Assembly: GCA_902779315.1 (NCBI GenBank)
Contig: CACZBC010000021.1
Span: forward strand, 1-36,428
Source of the DNA: an uncultured Bacteroidales bacterium
GTDB lineage: Bacteria; Bacteroidota; Bacteroidia; Bacteroidales; Bacteroidaceae
DNA: 36,428 nt
Direction of reading: 5' to 3'
A model generated the notes under the pieces. The model ran no database searches and was not told the DNA's origin. It was given only the letters and a program-made list of their open reading frames with translations. Both the position numbers and the translations under genes were made by a program. This document shows, one piece after another, positions 22,653-31,831 of the stretch. The first letter of the stretch is position 1, and the number at the start of each line of letters is the position of its first letter.

Positions 22653-23879
22653 ATGAGAAAAACCTATCTCATATTTTCACTCTTGCTCTTCGCCTCCATC
22701 ATGCAGGCTCAAGAACAGATTCGCGTCTGGAAAGAAGGCGAAAGCAAGCGCTTTACGACCTCGGAAATCCAGTTCTCCGAAGACGGAACAACATTCTCTG
22801 TGGCCGATTCCACCTACGATTGCGCCGCTATCGACAGCATCACCGTAGTGCATACAGTTACCGTCACCTTTGATGGAGACACAGCTTATGTCGACCTGGG
22901 GCATGCAGCGAATGTTACAGACACCATCAAAGGCGCCCACGTCAACATCGTCAGCACAAACACAAAAAGCGAGTTGGAGTTCGTCCTGCAAGGTGAAAGC
23001 ACGCATGGCTCGCTGACCTACGACGGACCGCTCAAGTGCAAGTTCTACCTGAACGGACTCAATCTCACGAGCGACGAAGGCGCAGCCATCAACATCCAAT
23101 GTGGCAAACGCATTGACCTCATCCTGAAAGAAGGCACCGAGAACGTCCTTGTTGACGCGCCTAACGGCGAACAGAAGGGAGCCCTCTACTGCAAAGGACA
23201 CCTCGAAGTGTCGGGTGGCGGCTCACTTACCGTCTCAGGAAACTCCAGGCACGCAATCGCCACAAAGGAATACATGCAGATAAAGAAGAGCACAGGCAGC
23301 ATCACAGTCAACAAAGCAGTATCCGACGCCATGCATATCGGCCAGTATTTCCTTATGGAAGGAGGCACGTTGAACATCGGCGGACAAGGTGGAGAAGGCA
23401 TTCAGGTTGAGACCTTGACGATCATTACAGAAGATAATGACACCATACCAAACCCGGAGAAAGAGGACAACGGCTTGATGTTCATCCGTGGAGGACAACT
23501 GAATATCACTGCTGGTGCTCCCACTTCGAAAGCAATTAAAGCCCCAACCGACTTGACAATCAGTGGAGGCACATTTGAAATAGCAGCTTCCGGCCCAGGC
23601 ACCAAAGGCATCTCTGTCTCTGGGAACATGCTTGTCAATCAGGATGACAACACTACCGTCATAACTGTTCGCGCAACTGGTGGCAGTTATGAAGACGAAA
23701 GTGGGGACGATTCTTATTGCTATGGACTCAAGATAAAGGGGAATCTGACTGTTACTGCCGGCAGACTTCAAGTTTCGAACAGAGGCTATGGTTCAAAGGG
23801 AGGCAAAGTCGGAGGCACTTGCATTAAGTCTCCTGAAGCTTCCGTGAGTGTTAGCGGACTGACCTGGCAAACTCAATAG
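22653..23879 (+). CDS. DUF4353-type carbohydrate-binding-like secreted protein
   Basis: The protein is 408 aa. A signal peptide (MRKTYLIFSLLLFASIMQAQ) precedes a long right-handed beta-helix-like region rich in short repeated turns: INIQCGKRIDLILKEGTENV, GALYCKGHLEVSGGGSLTVSG, MLNIGGQGGEGIQ-like (TLNIGGQGGEGIQVETL), LFIRGGQLNITAGAP and LTISGGTFEIAASG. This is the carbohydrate-binding domain (DUF4353) often found near VTC/DUF4956/CotH genes. The protein is probably displayed at the surface. CotH, a common partner in that neighbourhood, is absent here. The end lacks the sorting-domain pattern. Confidence 0.83.
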   Translation: MRKTYLIFSLLLFASIMQAQEQIRVWKEGESKRFTTSEIQFSEDGTTFSVADSTYDCAAIDSITVVHTVTVTFDGDTAYVDLGHAANVTDTIKGAHVNIVSTNTKSELEFVLQGESTHGSLTYDGPLKCKFYLNGLNLTSDEGAAINIQCGKRIDLILKEGTENVLVDAPNGEQKGALYCKGHLEVSGGGSLTVSGNSRHAIATKEYMQIKKSTGSITVNKAVSDAMHIGQYFLMEGGTLNIGGQGGEGIQVETLTIITEDNDTIPNPEKEDNGLMFIRGGQLNITAGAPTSKAIKAPTDLTISGGTFEIAASGPGTKGISVSGNMLVNQDDNTTVITVRATGGSYEDESGDDSYCYGLKIKGNLTVTAGRLQVSNRGYGSKGGKVGGTCIKSPEASVSVSGLTWQTQ

Positions 23880-23898
23880 AAACAGTATCATACTCATA

Positions 23899-23940
23899 AA
23901 CAAAGGGTGCTGGCTTTTGCATGAGCCAACACCCTTTGTT
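23899..23940. terminator. Bidirectional terminator between DUF4353 and rfbA
   Basis: A 17-bp stem with one mismatch (AACAAAGGGTGCTGGCT / AGCCAACACCCTTTGTT) and an 8-nt loop separates two convergent genes. The outer stem is A/T-rich, giving a U-tract in either direction. Confidence 0.85.
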
Positions 23941-23957
23941 ATGTATACCATTTTAGG

Positions 23958-24866
23958 CTATAGGTCAACTCCTTCCTTGCCGAAGCGCTTCACATCCTCG
24001 ATGACCTTAAGCAGATACTGACCATATTGATTCTTCAGCATCGGTTGGGCTATCTGGCGCATACGCTCTTCGTCAATCCATCCCCTACGATAGGCTATAC
24101 CCTCGAGACAACCGACCTTTAAGCCCTGACGCTTCTCGAGAACTTCGATATAGGTTGATGCTTCGGAAAGAGAATCAAAGGTACCTGTATCGAGCCATGC
24201 AAAGCCTCTGCCAAGCGTCTGCACCTTCAATTCTCCATCCTCAAGGAAGCGTTGGTTGACAGTCGTAATCTCGTATTCTCCTCTTGCACTTGGCTTGATG
24301 TTCTTTGCCACTTTAACCACCTTGTTGGGATAGAAGTAAAGACCTACAACAGCATAGTTGCTCTTTGGATTAGACGGCTTTTCTTCGATGGAAAGGCAGT
24401 TCCCTTGCTTGTCGAACTCTGCCACTCCATAGCGTTCTGGATCGTTTACCCAATATCCGAATACAGTTGCCTTCTTTTCTTCTTCTGCAGTTCGAACGGC
24501 TTCCTTCAGCATTTCACTGAAGCCATTACCTTGGAAGATATTGTCTCCAAGCACCAAGCAGGCACAATCGTCCCCAATGAAATCCGCTCCAATGGTAAAG
24601 GCTTGTGCCAATCCATCTGGCGAAGGCTGTTCGGCATACACGAAATGAACGCCATAATCACTGCCGTCACCAAGTAAACGTTTGAAGCCTAGCAGGTCGA
24701 AAGGCGTAGAGATAATCAGTATCTCGCGTATCCCTGCCTGCATAAGCACGCTGATGGGATAGTAGATCATAGGTTTGTCATAGATAGGCATAAGCTGTTT
24801 GCTGATGCCTTTCGTAATGGGATATAGCCGAGTGCCGGAGCCTCCAGCAAGAACGATTCCTTTCAT
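23958..24866 (-). CDS. rfbA: Glucose-1-phosphate thymidylyltransferase
   Basis: The protein is 302 aa, the family length. The nucleotidyltransferase signature [19 protein letters not shown] is at the N terminus, followed by [19 protein letters not shown] and [12 protein letters not shown]. It makes dTDP-glucose from dTTP and glucose-1-P, the first step of dTDP-rhamnose synthesis, in the cytoplasm. rfbB, rfbC and rfbD are not in the window, so it is separate from its usual partners. It starts 10 bp after the Dabb-family gene on the same strand and is likely co-transcribed with it. Confidence 0.95.
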   Translation of the reverse strand: MKGIVLAGGSGTRLYPITKGISKQLMPIYDKPMIYYPISVLMQAGIREILIISTPFDLLGFKRLLGDGSDYGVHFVYAEQPSPDGLAQAFTIGADFIGDDCACLVLGDNIFQGNGFSEMLKEAVRTAEEEKKATVFGYWVNDPERYGVAEFDKQGNCLSIEEKPSNPKSNYAVVGLYFYPNKVVKVAKNIKPSARGEYEITTVNQRFLEDGELKVQTLGRGFAWLDTGTFDSLSEASTYIEVLEKRQGLKVGCLEGIAYRRGWIDEERMRQIAQPMLKNQYGQYLLKVIEDVKRFGKEGVDL

Positions 24867-24876
24867 ATTCTGTGTG

Positions 24877-25188
24877 TTAGTCGTTAATCATATAGTCGAG
24901 ACAAGTGCGCAAGCAGGTATAGGGACGAACCTTCCCATCTGCCACAGCCACATGTTCTGGATGCACAGCATAGGCTTTCAGAGCAGCCTCATCAGTAAAA
25001 GTGCTGTCGAGCATTACGTCTGCATTGGAAGAATCGAGTCGTCCGTCAATATTCACGACGATATTGAGCAGCCCGGGAATACGGCCAGCCAAGCCTTCGA
25101 GACCTGCCTTAATGTCCTTCTTGACACACTGCTTCTCTTCCTCTGTGAGGCCGTCTCTCAACTTCCACAATATGATGTGCTTTACCAT
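24877..25188 (-). CDS. Dabb-family (stress-responsive A/B barrel) protein
   Basis: The protein is 103 aa: [18 protein letters not shown] at the start, ending in [20 protein letters not shown] with His residues at the positions typical of Dabb domains (dimeric alpha-beta barrel, ferredoxin-like). Biochemical roles in the family vary (monooxygenase-like, cyclase-like or none known), so no substrate is proposed. A promoter at 25220-25250 precedes it. It is the first gene of a two-gene unit with rfbA. Confidence 0.88.
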   Translation of the reverse strand: MVKHIILWKLRDGLTEEEKQCVKKDIKAGLEGLAGRIPGLLNIVVNIDGRLDSSNADVMLDSTFTDEAALKAYAVHPEHVAVADGKVRPYTCLRTCLDYMIND

Positions 25189-25219
25189 AATATATTATAA
25201 ATAATGTGTAATCGTGCCA

Positions 25220-25250
25220 CAAAGATAATATGATTTGCCGACATCTCCAA
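25220..25250 (-). promoter_or_regulatory. Promoter of the Dabb-rfbA unit
   Basis: On the minus strand, TTG (25250-25248), a 20-nt spacer and TATCTTTG (25227-25220) match the Bacteroidetes primary consensus, 32 nt before the start codon. Confidence 0.8.
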
Positions 25251-25266
25251 ATTTAACAGGTTAAAA

Positions 25267-26043
25267 TCAACTTCCATATGTGTGGACACTTATGCCTTGA
25301 GCAGAAGGAAGATAGTTTATCCCCCACCAACACATCTGCAGACACAAGAAGCAAATCACTTGCCACAACAGGGCTGGAGTGACCGCTGCTGGGCGACTCT
25401 TGCGCAAGTGCACATAGATGAGATAGCAGAGCCAAGTTGCAGCAGCCCACGTTTCCTTCGGATCCCACGACCAATATGTGCCCCAAGCCTCTTTTGCCCA
25501 CAATGCTCCGAAGAGCATACCAATAGTAATGAACGACAGACCTACTCTGGTCAGGTTGTCAATGGCTGCCAATTGATCTTGTTTCCTGAAGAGTTGCCAC
25601 AATGCCATCAGTGTTGCGACGCCAGTCGTGGCATAGGCAAACATATATATAATAACGTGTGGAGCAAACCAAGGACTCTGCAAAGCCGGCATCATCTCCT
25701 TGCTATGTATCTCGGGTTTCAAGATGTTTATGCAGAGAAAGACTGCGCTGAGCAATGTGCTGAAAGACAGAATCCATCGATATTGCCAACGACTATAGGT
25801 TATCAGACCAACGAGGGGAAGGAAGAAGGAGTACCAAAGTCTGGTTTCTCCCATTGTTCGCATAGGAGGGCGTTCCAGCGAAATCCACATCATGGCAATG
25901 TACGAGCCAAAGATGAGCAAGCCGCAGACGGTCAACATATAGACTAAACCTTTCTTTCCGCCTCGAAGCGAAAGTAATGCTGCCACAGTCCAACATATCA
26001 AAGCGGGCAGGGCAAAAAGCCAAAGAGTGTTCCAAGTTACCAT
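25267..26043 (-). CDS. ccsA: Cytochrome c biogenesis protein CcsA (heme handling)
   Basis: The protein is 258 aa with about eight hydrophobic helices. The WWD heme-handling motif is visible as AWGTYWSWDPKETWA, with histidines in flanking loops (WFAPHVIIYMF, ISVHTYGS). In System II cytochrome c maturation, CcsA and CcsB/ResB bring heme across the inner membrane and attach it to CXXCH apoproteins. It overlaps the resB gene by 7 bp, so translation is coupled. No cytochrome c or nitrite reductase gene is adjacent, unlike the common nrf arrangement in this group. Confidence 0.92.
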   Translation of the reverse strand: MVTWNTLWLFALPALICWTVAALLSLRGGKKGLVYMLTVCGLLIFGSYIAMMWISLERPPMRTMGETRLWYSFFLPLVGLITYSRWQYRWILSFSTLLSAVFLCINILKPEIHSKEMMPALQSPWFAPHVIIYMFAYATTGVATLMALWQLFRKQDQLAAIDNLTRVGLSFITIGMLFGALWAKEAWGTYWSWDPKETWAAATWLCYLIYVHLRKSRPAAVTPALLWQVICFLCLQMCWWGINYLPSAQGISVHTYGS

Positions 26044-26921
26044 TTCTTACCTACAAAAATACTTAATGCACCTGCCAACATCATGAAGATGCCTAAATAG
26101 ACGAAGGGCAGCCAAGGGTCGCGAACGAGTTCGAAGACGCTGATGTCACTCTCGACGCCCTTTGCCTCGTCATAACTGTACTGATATATCTTCCACCCTC
26201 GAAACGAGAGAGGTTTGTTCACTAGGATGGTGTCGCGAACCGTTGTGCCACTCTTCGTGTAGACAGTCACATCGGAAGAGAAACTGCGAGGCGCTGCCGA
26301 AGATTCATGAAGTTCCATGGAAAAATCATGAAGTTCTATGGCTATCGGAAGTTGATGAACATGATGCTTGGAGTCGACAGCCCGCCATTCTGTCTTACCT
26401 TCCTGTACCACCATTCGCAAGTCTTGCATGTCTGCGTTTCCAAGCGTGCCAGCAACAAGGGCAATGAAGAGTCCCAAATGATTGAGCAGGAAAGGAATGT
26501 TTCGCCAAGAAGGGTGCAAAAGACGAGTCATGCACACCATTCCGACGAGCACCACAAGCCATGTATACGAGAGGACAAACGGCCAGAAAGTGAGCATGGA
26601 GGTAATGCCGAAGGGTTCCGTAGGCTGATGCCCCGTCGGAACTTGCCTTGTAACTCCCATCAGCACAGTCAGCATGGCGCAAGCCACCATAGCCGGAACG
26701 CCTGCCTGAAGTGTTGACATCCAACGGAACAGATGTACCTTACCACGCAACAAATGCATGGTCAGAATACCGAATAGCAGCACTGTCAATACTATTATAT
26801 TGACAGGAGAAGCCATCGCATCCCATCTGACCGGTCCCATCGTCAGTTGCAGCAACATTCCGACAGCAACCAATCCGCAACAGACAATGCAGCCCTTTGT
26901 CATTCCCCAGGTTTTGCTCAT
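26037..26921 (-). CDS. ResB/CcsB-like cytochrome c biogenesis protein
   Basis: The protein is 294 aa. There are several N-terminal membrane segments (VCCGLVAVGMLLQL-like, ASPVNIIVLTVLLFGILTM, TFWPFVLSYTWLVVLVGMV), then a periplasmic beta-rich part with VNKPLSFRGWKIYQYSYDEAKG, a signature of ResB proteins, and a final helix (FVYLGIFMMLAGALSIFVG). It works with CcsA downstream. It is shorter than Gram-positive ResB, as expected for this group. A promoter candidate is at 26941-26970. Confidence 0.85.
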   Translation of the reverse strand: MSKTWGMTKGCIVCCGLVAVGMLLQLTMGPVRWDAMASPVNIIVLTVLLFGILTMHLLRGKVHLFRWMSTLQAGVPAMVACAMLTVLMGVTRQVPTGHQPTEPFGITSMLTFWPFVLSYTWLVVLVGMVCMTRLLHPSWRNIPFLLNHLGLFIALVAGTLGNADMQDLRMVVQEGKTEWRAVDSKHHVHQLPIAIELHDFSMELHESSAAPRSFSSDVTVYTKSGTTVRDTILVNKPLSFRGWKIYQYSYDEAKGVESDISVFELVRDPWLPFVYLGIFMMLAGALSIFVGKKW

Positions 26922-26940
26922 ATTCGCTTATTTGTTTATG

Positions 26941-26970
26941 CAAAGGTACAAAATATTTCATAATTCGCAA
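26941..26970 (-). promoter_or_regulatory. Promoter of resB-ccsA
   Basis: On the minus strand, TTG (26970-26968), a 19-nt spacer and TACCTTTG (26948-26941) match the Bacteroidetes consensus, 20 nt before the start codon. Confidence 0.65.
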
Positions 26971-26992
26971 TTCATAATTCATAAATATTTCT

Positions 26993-27000
26993 TATCTTTG
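26993..27000 (+). promoter_or_regulatory. -7 box of the xth-flippase unit
   Basis: TATCTTTG lies 23 nt before the ATG at 27024, divergent from the resB promoter. No exact TTG at the expected spacing is present; ATTC elements are in its place. Confidence 0.55.
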
Positions 27001-27023
27001 CACACAATAATAAACACACTACT

Positions 27024-27776
27024 ATGAAATACATCAGTTGGAACGTCAACGGACTTCGTGCAGTTGTGGGCAAAAACTTCAGCGAAGTGTTTGCTCAACT
27101 CGATGCTGACTTCTTCTGCCTTCAAGAGACTAAGATGCAGGCAGGACAGCTCGACCTGAATTTCCCGGGATATCAGTCCTATTGGAACTACGCAGAGAAG
27201 AAAGGTTACTCAGGAACTGCCGTCTTCACCAAACATACACCCGTCAATGTGACCTACGGAATAGGAATCGAGGAGCATGATCAGGAGGGTCGCGTCATCA
27301 CGCTCGAGATGGAGGATCACTTCTTGGTGTGCGTCTACACGCCGAACAGCCAAGATGGTTTGAAGCGCCTCGACTACAGAATGACTTGGGAGGATGACTT
27401 TCGCCAATATCTTCTTGCATTGGACAAGAAGAAACCGGTCGTTGTTTGTGGCGACATGAATGTGGCTCACGAAGAGATTGACTTGAAGAATCCGAAGACG
27501 AACCACATGAACGCAGGCTTCACAGATGAGGAAAGGGAGAAGATGACTGTGCTGCTCAATAGCGGATTCATCGATACATTCCGACACTTCTATCCTGATG
27601 CCAAAGATCGCTATAGTTGGTGGAGCTATCGTTTCCACGCCAGAGAGAAGAACGTGGGCTGGCGTATCGACTATTTCCTCGTGTCTGAACGGCTTGCATC
27701 ACGTTTGAAATCAGCAGAAATACACGACAACATTATGGGTAGCGACCATTGTCCCGTCTCAATAACACTCATCTGA
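27024..27776 (+). CDS. xth: Exodeoxyribonuclease III
   Basis: The protein is 250 aa. The exonuclease-endonuclease-phosphatase fold is shown by ISWNVNGLRAV, FFCLQETKMQ (metal ligand Glu), CGDMNVAHEEIDLKNPK, YSWWSYRFHAR and the terminal MGSDHCPVSITL (catalytic Asp-His). It repairs abasic sites and trims 3' ends. The next gene starts 1 bp after its stop, so it is co-transcribed with a flippase although the two are functionally unrelated. Confidence 0.96.
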   Translation: MKYISWNVNGLRAVVGKNFSEVFAQLDADFFCLQETKMQAGQLDLNFPGYQSYWNYAEKKGYSGTAVFTKHTPVNVTYGIGIEEHDQEGRVITLEMEDHFLVCVYTPNSQDGLKRLDYRMTWEDDFRQYLLALDKKKPVVVCGDMNVAHEEIDLKNPKTNHMNAGFTDEEREKMTVLLNSGFIDTFRHFYPDAKDRYSWWSYRFHAREKNVGWRIDYFLVSERLASRLKSAEIHDNIMGSDHCPVSITLI

Positions 27777-27777
27777 T

Positions 27778-29202
27778 ATGGCAAACTTAAAAGGATTAGC
27801 AAAGGATACGGCCATCTACGGACTCTCGAGCATCGTGGGTCGTTTCCTCAACTACTTGCTCGTTCCGCTCTACACACACTATATGCCCAAAGCCTCTGGC
27901 GATTATGGTGTGAGCACGAACATGTATGCGTACACGGCTTTGTTCTTCGCCATTCTGACTTTCGGCATGGAGACGACACTCTTCCGCTATGCCAACGATG
28001 AGCGAGAAACACCCGATACCGTCTTCTCCACCGGTTTTGCGATGGTGGGAAGCCTTACTGCTCTCTTCCTTTTGCTTGTTTTCGGCTTCATCACACCCAT
28101 TTCGAACTATCTCGGATATGCAGCTCATCCTGAATACTTAATGATGATGGCAGCCGTTGTTGCCCTGGATGCCTTGCAGGCTTTGCCTTTCTGTTTCCTT
28201 CGTTTCCAACATCGGCCCATACGTTTCATGTCGTTGAAGATGCTCTTCATCTTCCTCAACATCGCCCTCAACCTTATATATTTCGTCATTCTTGGCAAGA
28301 CAAGCGTCTTCTATGTCTTTTTCATTAATCTCATTTGCACGAGCTTCATCACCTTCTTCTTCATTCCTGATCTGATAAAGATCCATTGGAAATTCGACGG
28401 CAATCTGTTGCGAAGGATGCTCTCCTACTCGTGGCCGATACTCCTATTGAGTGTGATGGGCATCCTAAATCAAGTGGCGGACAAGATACTTTTCCCAAAG
28501 GTTTATCCAGATGAGGCTCAGGCGAACGTCGAGTTAGGCGTTTATGGAAGTTGCGTGAAGATAGCCATGATTATGGCCATGATTACCCAAGCTTTCCGAT
28601 TTGCCTACGAGCCCATCGTCTTTTCAAAGGCGAAAGATGCCGACAAGAACGAGTATTATGCCCTAGGCATGAAGTACTTCATCATCTTCACCCTCCTTGC
28701 TTTCCTCGGAGTGATGGGATACTTGCCCATCTTGAAGTATATGATCGGCTCCGATTATTGGGAAGGATTGAAAGTAATCCCAATCGTGATGGCAGCCGAG
28801 ATTATGATGGGCATCTACTTCAACCTCTCATTCTGGTACAAGTTGATTGACAAAACCATCTATGGTGCCCTGTTCTCTTTGGCAGGATGTCTCGCTCTTT
28901 TGGTCGTCAACATTTGGGGAATCCCCCATTACAGCTATATGGCTTGTGCTTGGGGAGGTGTTGCAGGATACGGAACAGCTATGCTTCTGAGCTATTTCGT
29001 AGGGCAGCGAATCAACCCAATCCCCTATCCGATTGGTTCGATAGCGCTTTATGTCATCATCGCAGCCGTATTCTACGGAGTGATGGCACTCGTTCCCAAA
29101 GAATGGCCGATGTGGATTTACCTAGCTATCAGCACACCACTTTGCCTCACATTTGCAGGCATAATTTACTGGAAGGAACTGAGGAAGAAACCAGCCAACT
29201 AA
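27778..29202 (+). CDS. Polysaccharide/lipopolysaccharide flippase (MOP superfamily, Wzx-like)
   Basis: The protein is 474 aa with about twelve to fourteen membrane segments. It begins MANLKGLAKDTAIYGLSSIV and has the family-typical GRFLNYLLVPLYTHY. It probably moves undecaprenyl-linked sugars to the periplasm, in the inner membrane. No glycosyltransferase cluster is adjacent. An rfbA gene lies 3 kb away on the other strand. An R5 repeat array follows its stop codon. Confidence 0.87.
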   Translation: MANLKGLAKDTAIYGLSSIVGRFLNYLLVPLYTHYMPKASGDYGVSTNMYAYTALFFAILTFGMETTLFRYANDERETPDTVFSTGFAMVGSLTALFLLLVFGFITPISNYLGYAAHPEYLMMMAAVVALDALQALPFCFLRFQHRPIRFMSLKMLFIFLNIALNLIYFVILGKTSVFYVFFINLICTSFITFFFIPDLIKIHWKFDGNLLRRMLSYSWPILLLSVMGILNQVADKILFPKVYPDEAQANVELGVYGSCVKIAMIMAMITQAFRFAYEPIVFSKAKDADKNEYYALGMKYFIIFTLLAFLGVMGYLPILKYMIGSDYWEGLKVIPIVMAAEIMMGIYFNLSFWYKLIDKTIYGALFSLAGCLALLVVNIWGIPHYSYMACAWGGVAGYGTAMLLSYFVGQRINPIPYPIGSIALYVIIAAVFYGVMALVPKEWPMWIYLAISTPLCLTFAGIIYWKELRKKPAN

Positions 29203-29230
29203 GGACAAGAGAAAACATGGCCTTAGTCGT

Positions 29231-29318
29231 TGGCAAACGTATAGTGTGACGATTGCAAATGTATAGTGTGACGATTGCAAACGTGGCACTATACGATTCG
29301 AATCATAAAGTGCCACGT
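29231..29318. repeat. 22-nt-period degenerate tandem repeat, locus R5
   Basis: Units start at 29231, 29253, 29275 and 29297. The first two are nearly identical (GTATAGTGTGACGA shared). The last two form the arms of a 42-bp palindrome. It is located between convergent genes. Confidence 0.9.
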
Positions 29319-29320
29319 TT
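29279..29320. repeat. 42-bp near-perfect palindrome within R5
   Basis: AAACGTGGCACT (29279-29290) and AGTGCCACGTTT (29309-29320) are exact inverse arms, and the centre GATTCGAATC is also self-complementary about the same axis. Only 2 of 21 base pairs mismatch. It lies between convergent stop codons, so it could serve as a terminator, although there is no T-tract. Confidence 0.85.
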
Positions 29321-29335
29321 AAAATCGACATATTC

Positions 29336-31831
29336 TCACTCTCGCAAAATAATCTTTCGAAGGGCATCCATCAACTGGTCAGCCAAGCCGATGTTGTATC
29401 CTTGGCGAATCCAATAGACGCGATTGAAAGTGTCGCAAAGCATGAGAAGAGGCAATTCTTTGCTGCCGTGAGTGAGTTCCTCGATGTGCATCGCCTCGAT
29501 TGTTTCAGGGTCTGCCACGCCGAAGAGCACGTTGCTTGGCAAATCGTCAAACTCCTTTCGGTCGAAGTTGGAATAATCCTCCTGACTTTGGAAAAGCATC
29601 AAGTAGCATTGCGACCATTGCGAGAGATGGATGTTAGCTGCCTCCATGTCGTGAAGGAGGTGTGTGCTCGGCTCATGATTGCTGCGGATAAGGGCTATCA
29701 TATAAAAGCCTCGACCAGTCGTCTCAAGTATCTTCTTGTGAACACCTCTTGCATTCGTGAAGTAATTCTCGCAGTCGAAATTGCCAATTACATGCAGATG
29801 CTCCTCATCTGCTCGCAGTCGCAAAGTCGCAGTCTTATCTTTCTGTGCCTCAACACCAAATATCTCGAGGTTTGCCCAAACACCGCCATTTGCCAAACGA
29901 GTGCCGCTGACAAGCATGTACTGGCCTGCATCAATGTTCACGCCATTAGCAAATGTCCCTTTCAAAGTCGCATTTTCTGGGAACTCCTGAACTTTTGGAC
30001 GACCACTCTCGATGCGCGACAAGGCGAAATGCGAGTAGTAGGAAGGATTCTCCTTCACTTCCTGGTCCTTATAGAAGAAATACAATGTACCTTGAGGAGC
30101 CGTTTTTTCCTGAGCAGAATCAAACAGGACATCGTACCACGAGTCAGTCGTAATGTCTGCCCATTGCACTTTGCCTGTCACCTCGTCAATGCGTGCTGGG
30201 ATGCCTATACTACGAGCCGCAGAAACAAAGAAAATGTCGCGACTGTGAGCGTCACAAGTTCTGTGACTTAGCACGCCAAGCGGACTCATGCAGAGATGCT
30301 GCGGATTGCGCGTATCATCAACTGTGATACTGTCCGTCACCCATTGCAGAAGTTGCTCTGCCGTCATGCCTTGGAACTTCTCAGAAAGGGTCCCTCGACA
30401 AGGCGTCAAACGTTCATTAGCGACTCTCGGACAGAGAACATAGTTGTCCCAAAGTGGGCTGTCAAAACCCTTCGTGTTCTCAGCCACGTCCATCAGCACC
30501 TCCATCGTGACATCACGATAGTCCTTGCGAGCAAGTGTCTTGAGGACATCGCCCTTGCATTTCTTGGCAGCTTCGCTCTTTTTGAAAGCTTCGATGGTCT
30601 GCCAATTTGCTCGTGCCATCACTTCTGGACTATTTGGCTCGCCATTTTGACAGAATGCCTCTTTCATATAGGCGATACGGATGCTATCCTCCTCGGCAAG
30701 ACGTTTTCGGTTGGCACGAACTGCATCGGCACTTACTTCAGGCTTGTTGTCTTTTCCAAACGGTGGATTCAGGTCCATCTCAAGCGAGGCAGTATACGTG
30801 CTGTCCTTGTCAAGGACAACAGTCACTAAGGCATCTTTTCCAACACTCACTTTCTGGAAGCCGAACTTACCGTCCTTGCTTGCCCAGACAATCAAGTCGC
30901 CCTTGCCACAAGTCAACGACGACTTGCCCTTCACATCACTTTGCTTCGACACAATAGGATAGAACTCTGCATAATTGTAAAGGCGGTAATCAACCGTCGC
31001 ACCCTCGACAGGAAGACTATCCTGGCCAAGCACAGTTACTATGATGGAAGCCACATCGACATAGTTCTTCGTGACGTTTATCTCCGTATAACATGCCGTC
31101 TTGTTCACTACTTCCTCTGGTCCCGTATAATCACCAAAGACTTTCGTGTGCATGAGCATGCCTCTGCTGGCCGATTCGTTGAACCATCCGAGGTTCAATA
31201 CCGGCTCTGGTTCGCAAGCGCCCAAGAAGTACCACCTTCCATCGACCCAAGCCTCTACCCAAGCATGGTTGTCATCCGTATGTGCCCAACGAGGTGTGTA
31301 AACTTGTCTGGCAGGAATACCGATGGTGCGAAGAGCAGTAACTGTGAATGTGCTTTCTTCTCCACAACGTCCTATGGCAGAACGAAGTGTGTTCATCGGC
31401 GAGGAGGTCCGACTGTCGCTGGGTTGGTAGCTGACATGTTCGTGACACCAATGGTTCACCTCCAACACGGCAGCATACATCGTCTTGCCTTCGACACGCG
31501 CCTTCAACTCGTCGTAATAGGCAATACGAAACGAGTCGAGGTCCTCGTTGTTGACACGCAAAGGCAGAACGAAGTGCCGCCATTCCCTGCCTGGAACCTT
31601 CTCTCCCCAAGGCATTTCATGACGTGCTTTAACCGCCATCTCCACGTTAGCTTCCCAGAATTCACGAGGATAATCCACGCTGTCGGGCAGCGGCATTCCC
31701 GCATAAAGGAAGTCGAGTGCGTCTTGTTCCTCTTGCTTCAGACCGTCTGTGCAAGCAGTCAGCACACTTATAAAAGCAAAGAGCCCCACAACGAGGGCTC
31801 CATGCAATGTCTTTCTTACGTTATTCTGCAT
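29336..31831 (-). CDS. Transglutaminase-core lipoprotein, two-domain
   Basis: The protein is 831 aa with a lipoprotein signal (FAFISVLTAC, Cys27). The first transglutaminase-like domain has Cys156 in AIGRCGEESTF and His189 in DDNHAWVEAW; the position usually holding the third triad residue is Gly204 in YFLGACEPEP. A middle Ig/CarboxypepD_reg-like beta domain (VDVASIIVTVLGQDSLPVEG) follows. A second, diverged transglutaminase-like segment (LGVLSHRTCDAHSRDIFFV, then SIGIPARIDEVTG) lies near residue 530. It overlaps the GH125 stop by 11 bp and closes the GH92-GH125 operon. Role unknown; RCGE resembles the peptide:N-glycanase motif RCGEWA, a possible clue. Confidence 0.85.
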   Translation of the reverse strand: MQNNVRKTLHGALVVGLFAFISVLTACTDGLKQEEQDALDFLYAGMPLPDSVDYPREFWEANVEMAVKARHEMPWGEKVPGREWRHFVLPLRVNNEDLDSFRIAYYDELKARVEGKTMYAAVLEVNHWCHEHVSYQPSDSRTSSPMNTLRSAIGRCGEESTFTVTALRTIGIPARQVYTPRWAHTDDNHAWVEAWVDGRWYFLGACEPEPVLNLGWFNESASRGMLMHTKVFGDYTGPEEVVNKTACYTEINVTKNYVDVASIIVTVLGQDSLPVEGATVDYRLYNYAEFYPIVSKQSDVKGKSSLTCGKGDLIVWASKDGKFGFQKVSVGKDALVTVVLDKDSTYTASLEMDLNPPFGKDNKPEVSADAVRANRKRLAEEDSIRIAYMKEAFCQNGEPNSPEVMARANWQTIEAFKKSEAAKKCKGDVLKTLARKDYRDVTMEVLMDVAENTKGFDSPLWDNYVLCPRVANERLTPCRGTLSEKFQGMTAEQLLQWVTDSITVDDTRNPQHLCMSPLGVLSHRTCDAHSRDIFFVSAARSIGIPARIDEVTGKVQWADITTDSWYDVLFDSAQEKTAPQGTLYFFYKDQEVKENPSYYSHFALSRIESGRPKVQEFPENATLKGTFANGVNIDAGQYMLVSGTRLANGGVWANLEIFGVEAQKDKTATLRLRADEEHLHVIGNFDCENYFTNARGVHKKILETTGRGFYMIALIRSNHEPSTHLLHDMEAANIHLSQWSQCYLMLFQSQEDYSNFDRKEFDDLPSNVLFGVADPETIEAMHIEELTHGSKELPLLMLCDTFNRVYWIRQGYNIGLADQLMDALRKIILRE

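Noticed and set aside
19642-23879. Spore-coat CotH system
   Set aside because: VTC, DUF4956 and DUF4353 neighbours suggested it, but no CotH kinase-like sequence was found in the cluster.
29231-29318. CRISPR-like array
   Set aside because: The 22-nt units are contiguous and degenerate, without unique spacers between constant repeats. No cas genes are present. The same applies to the other five arrays.
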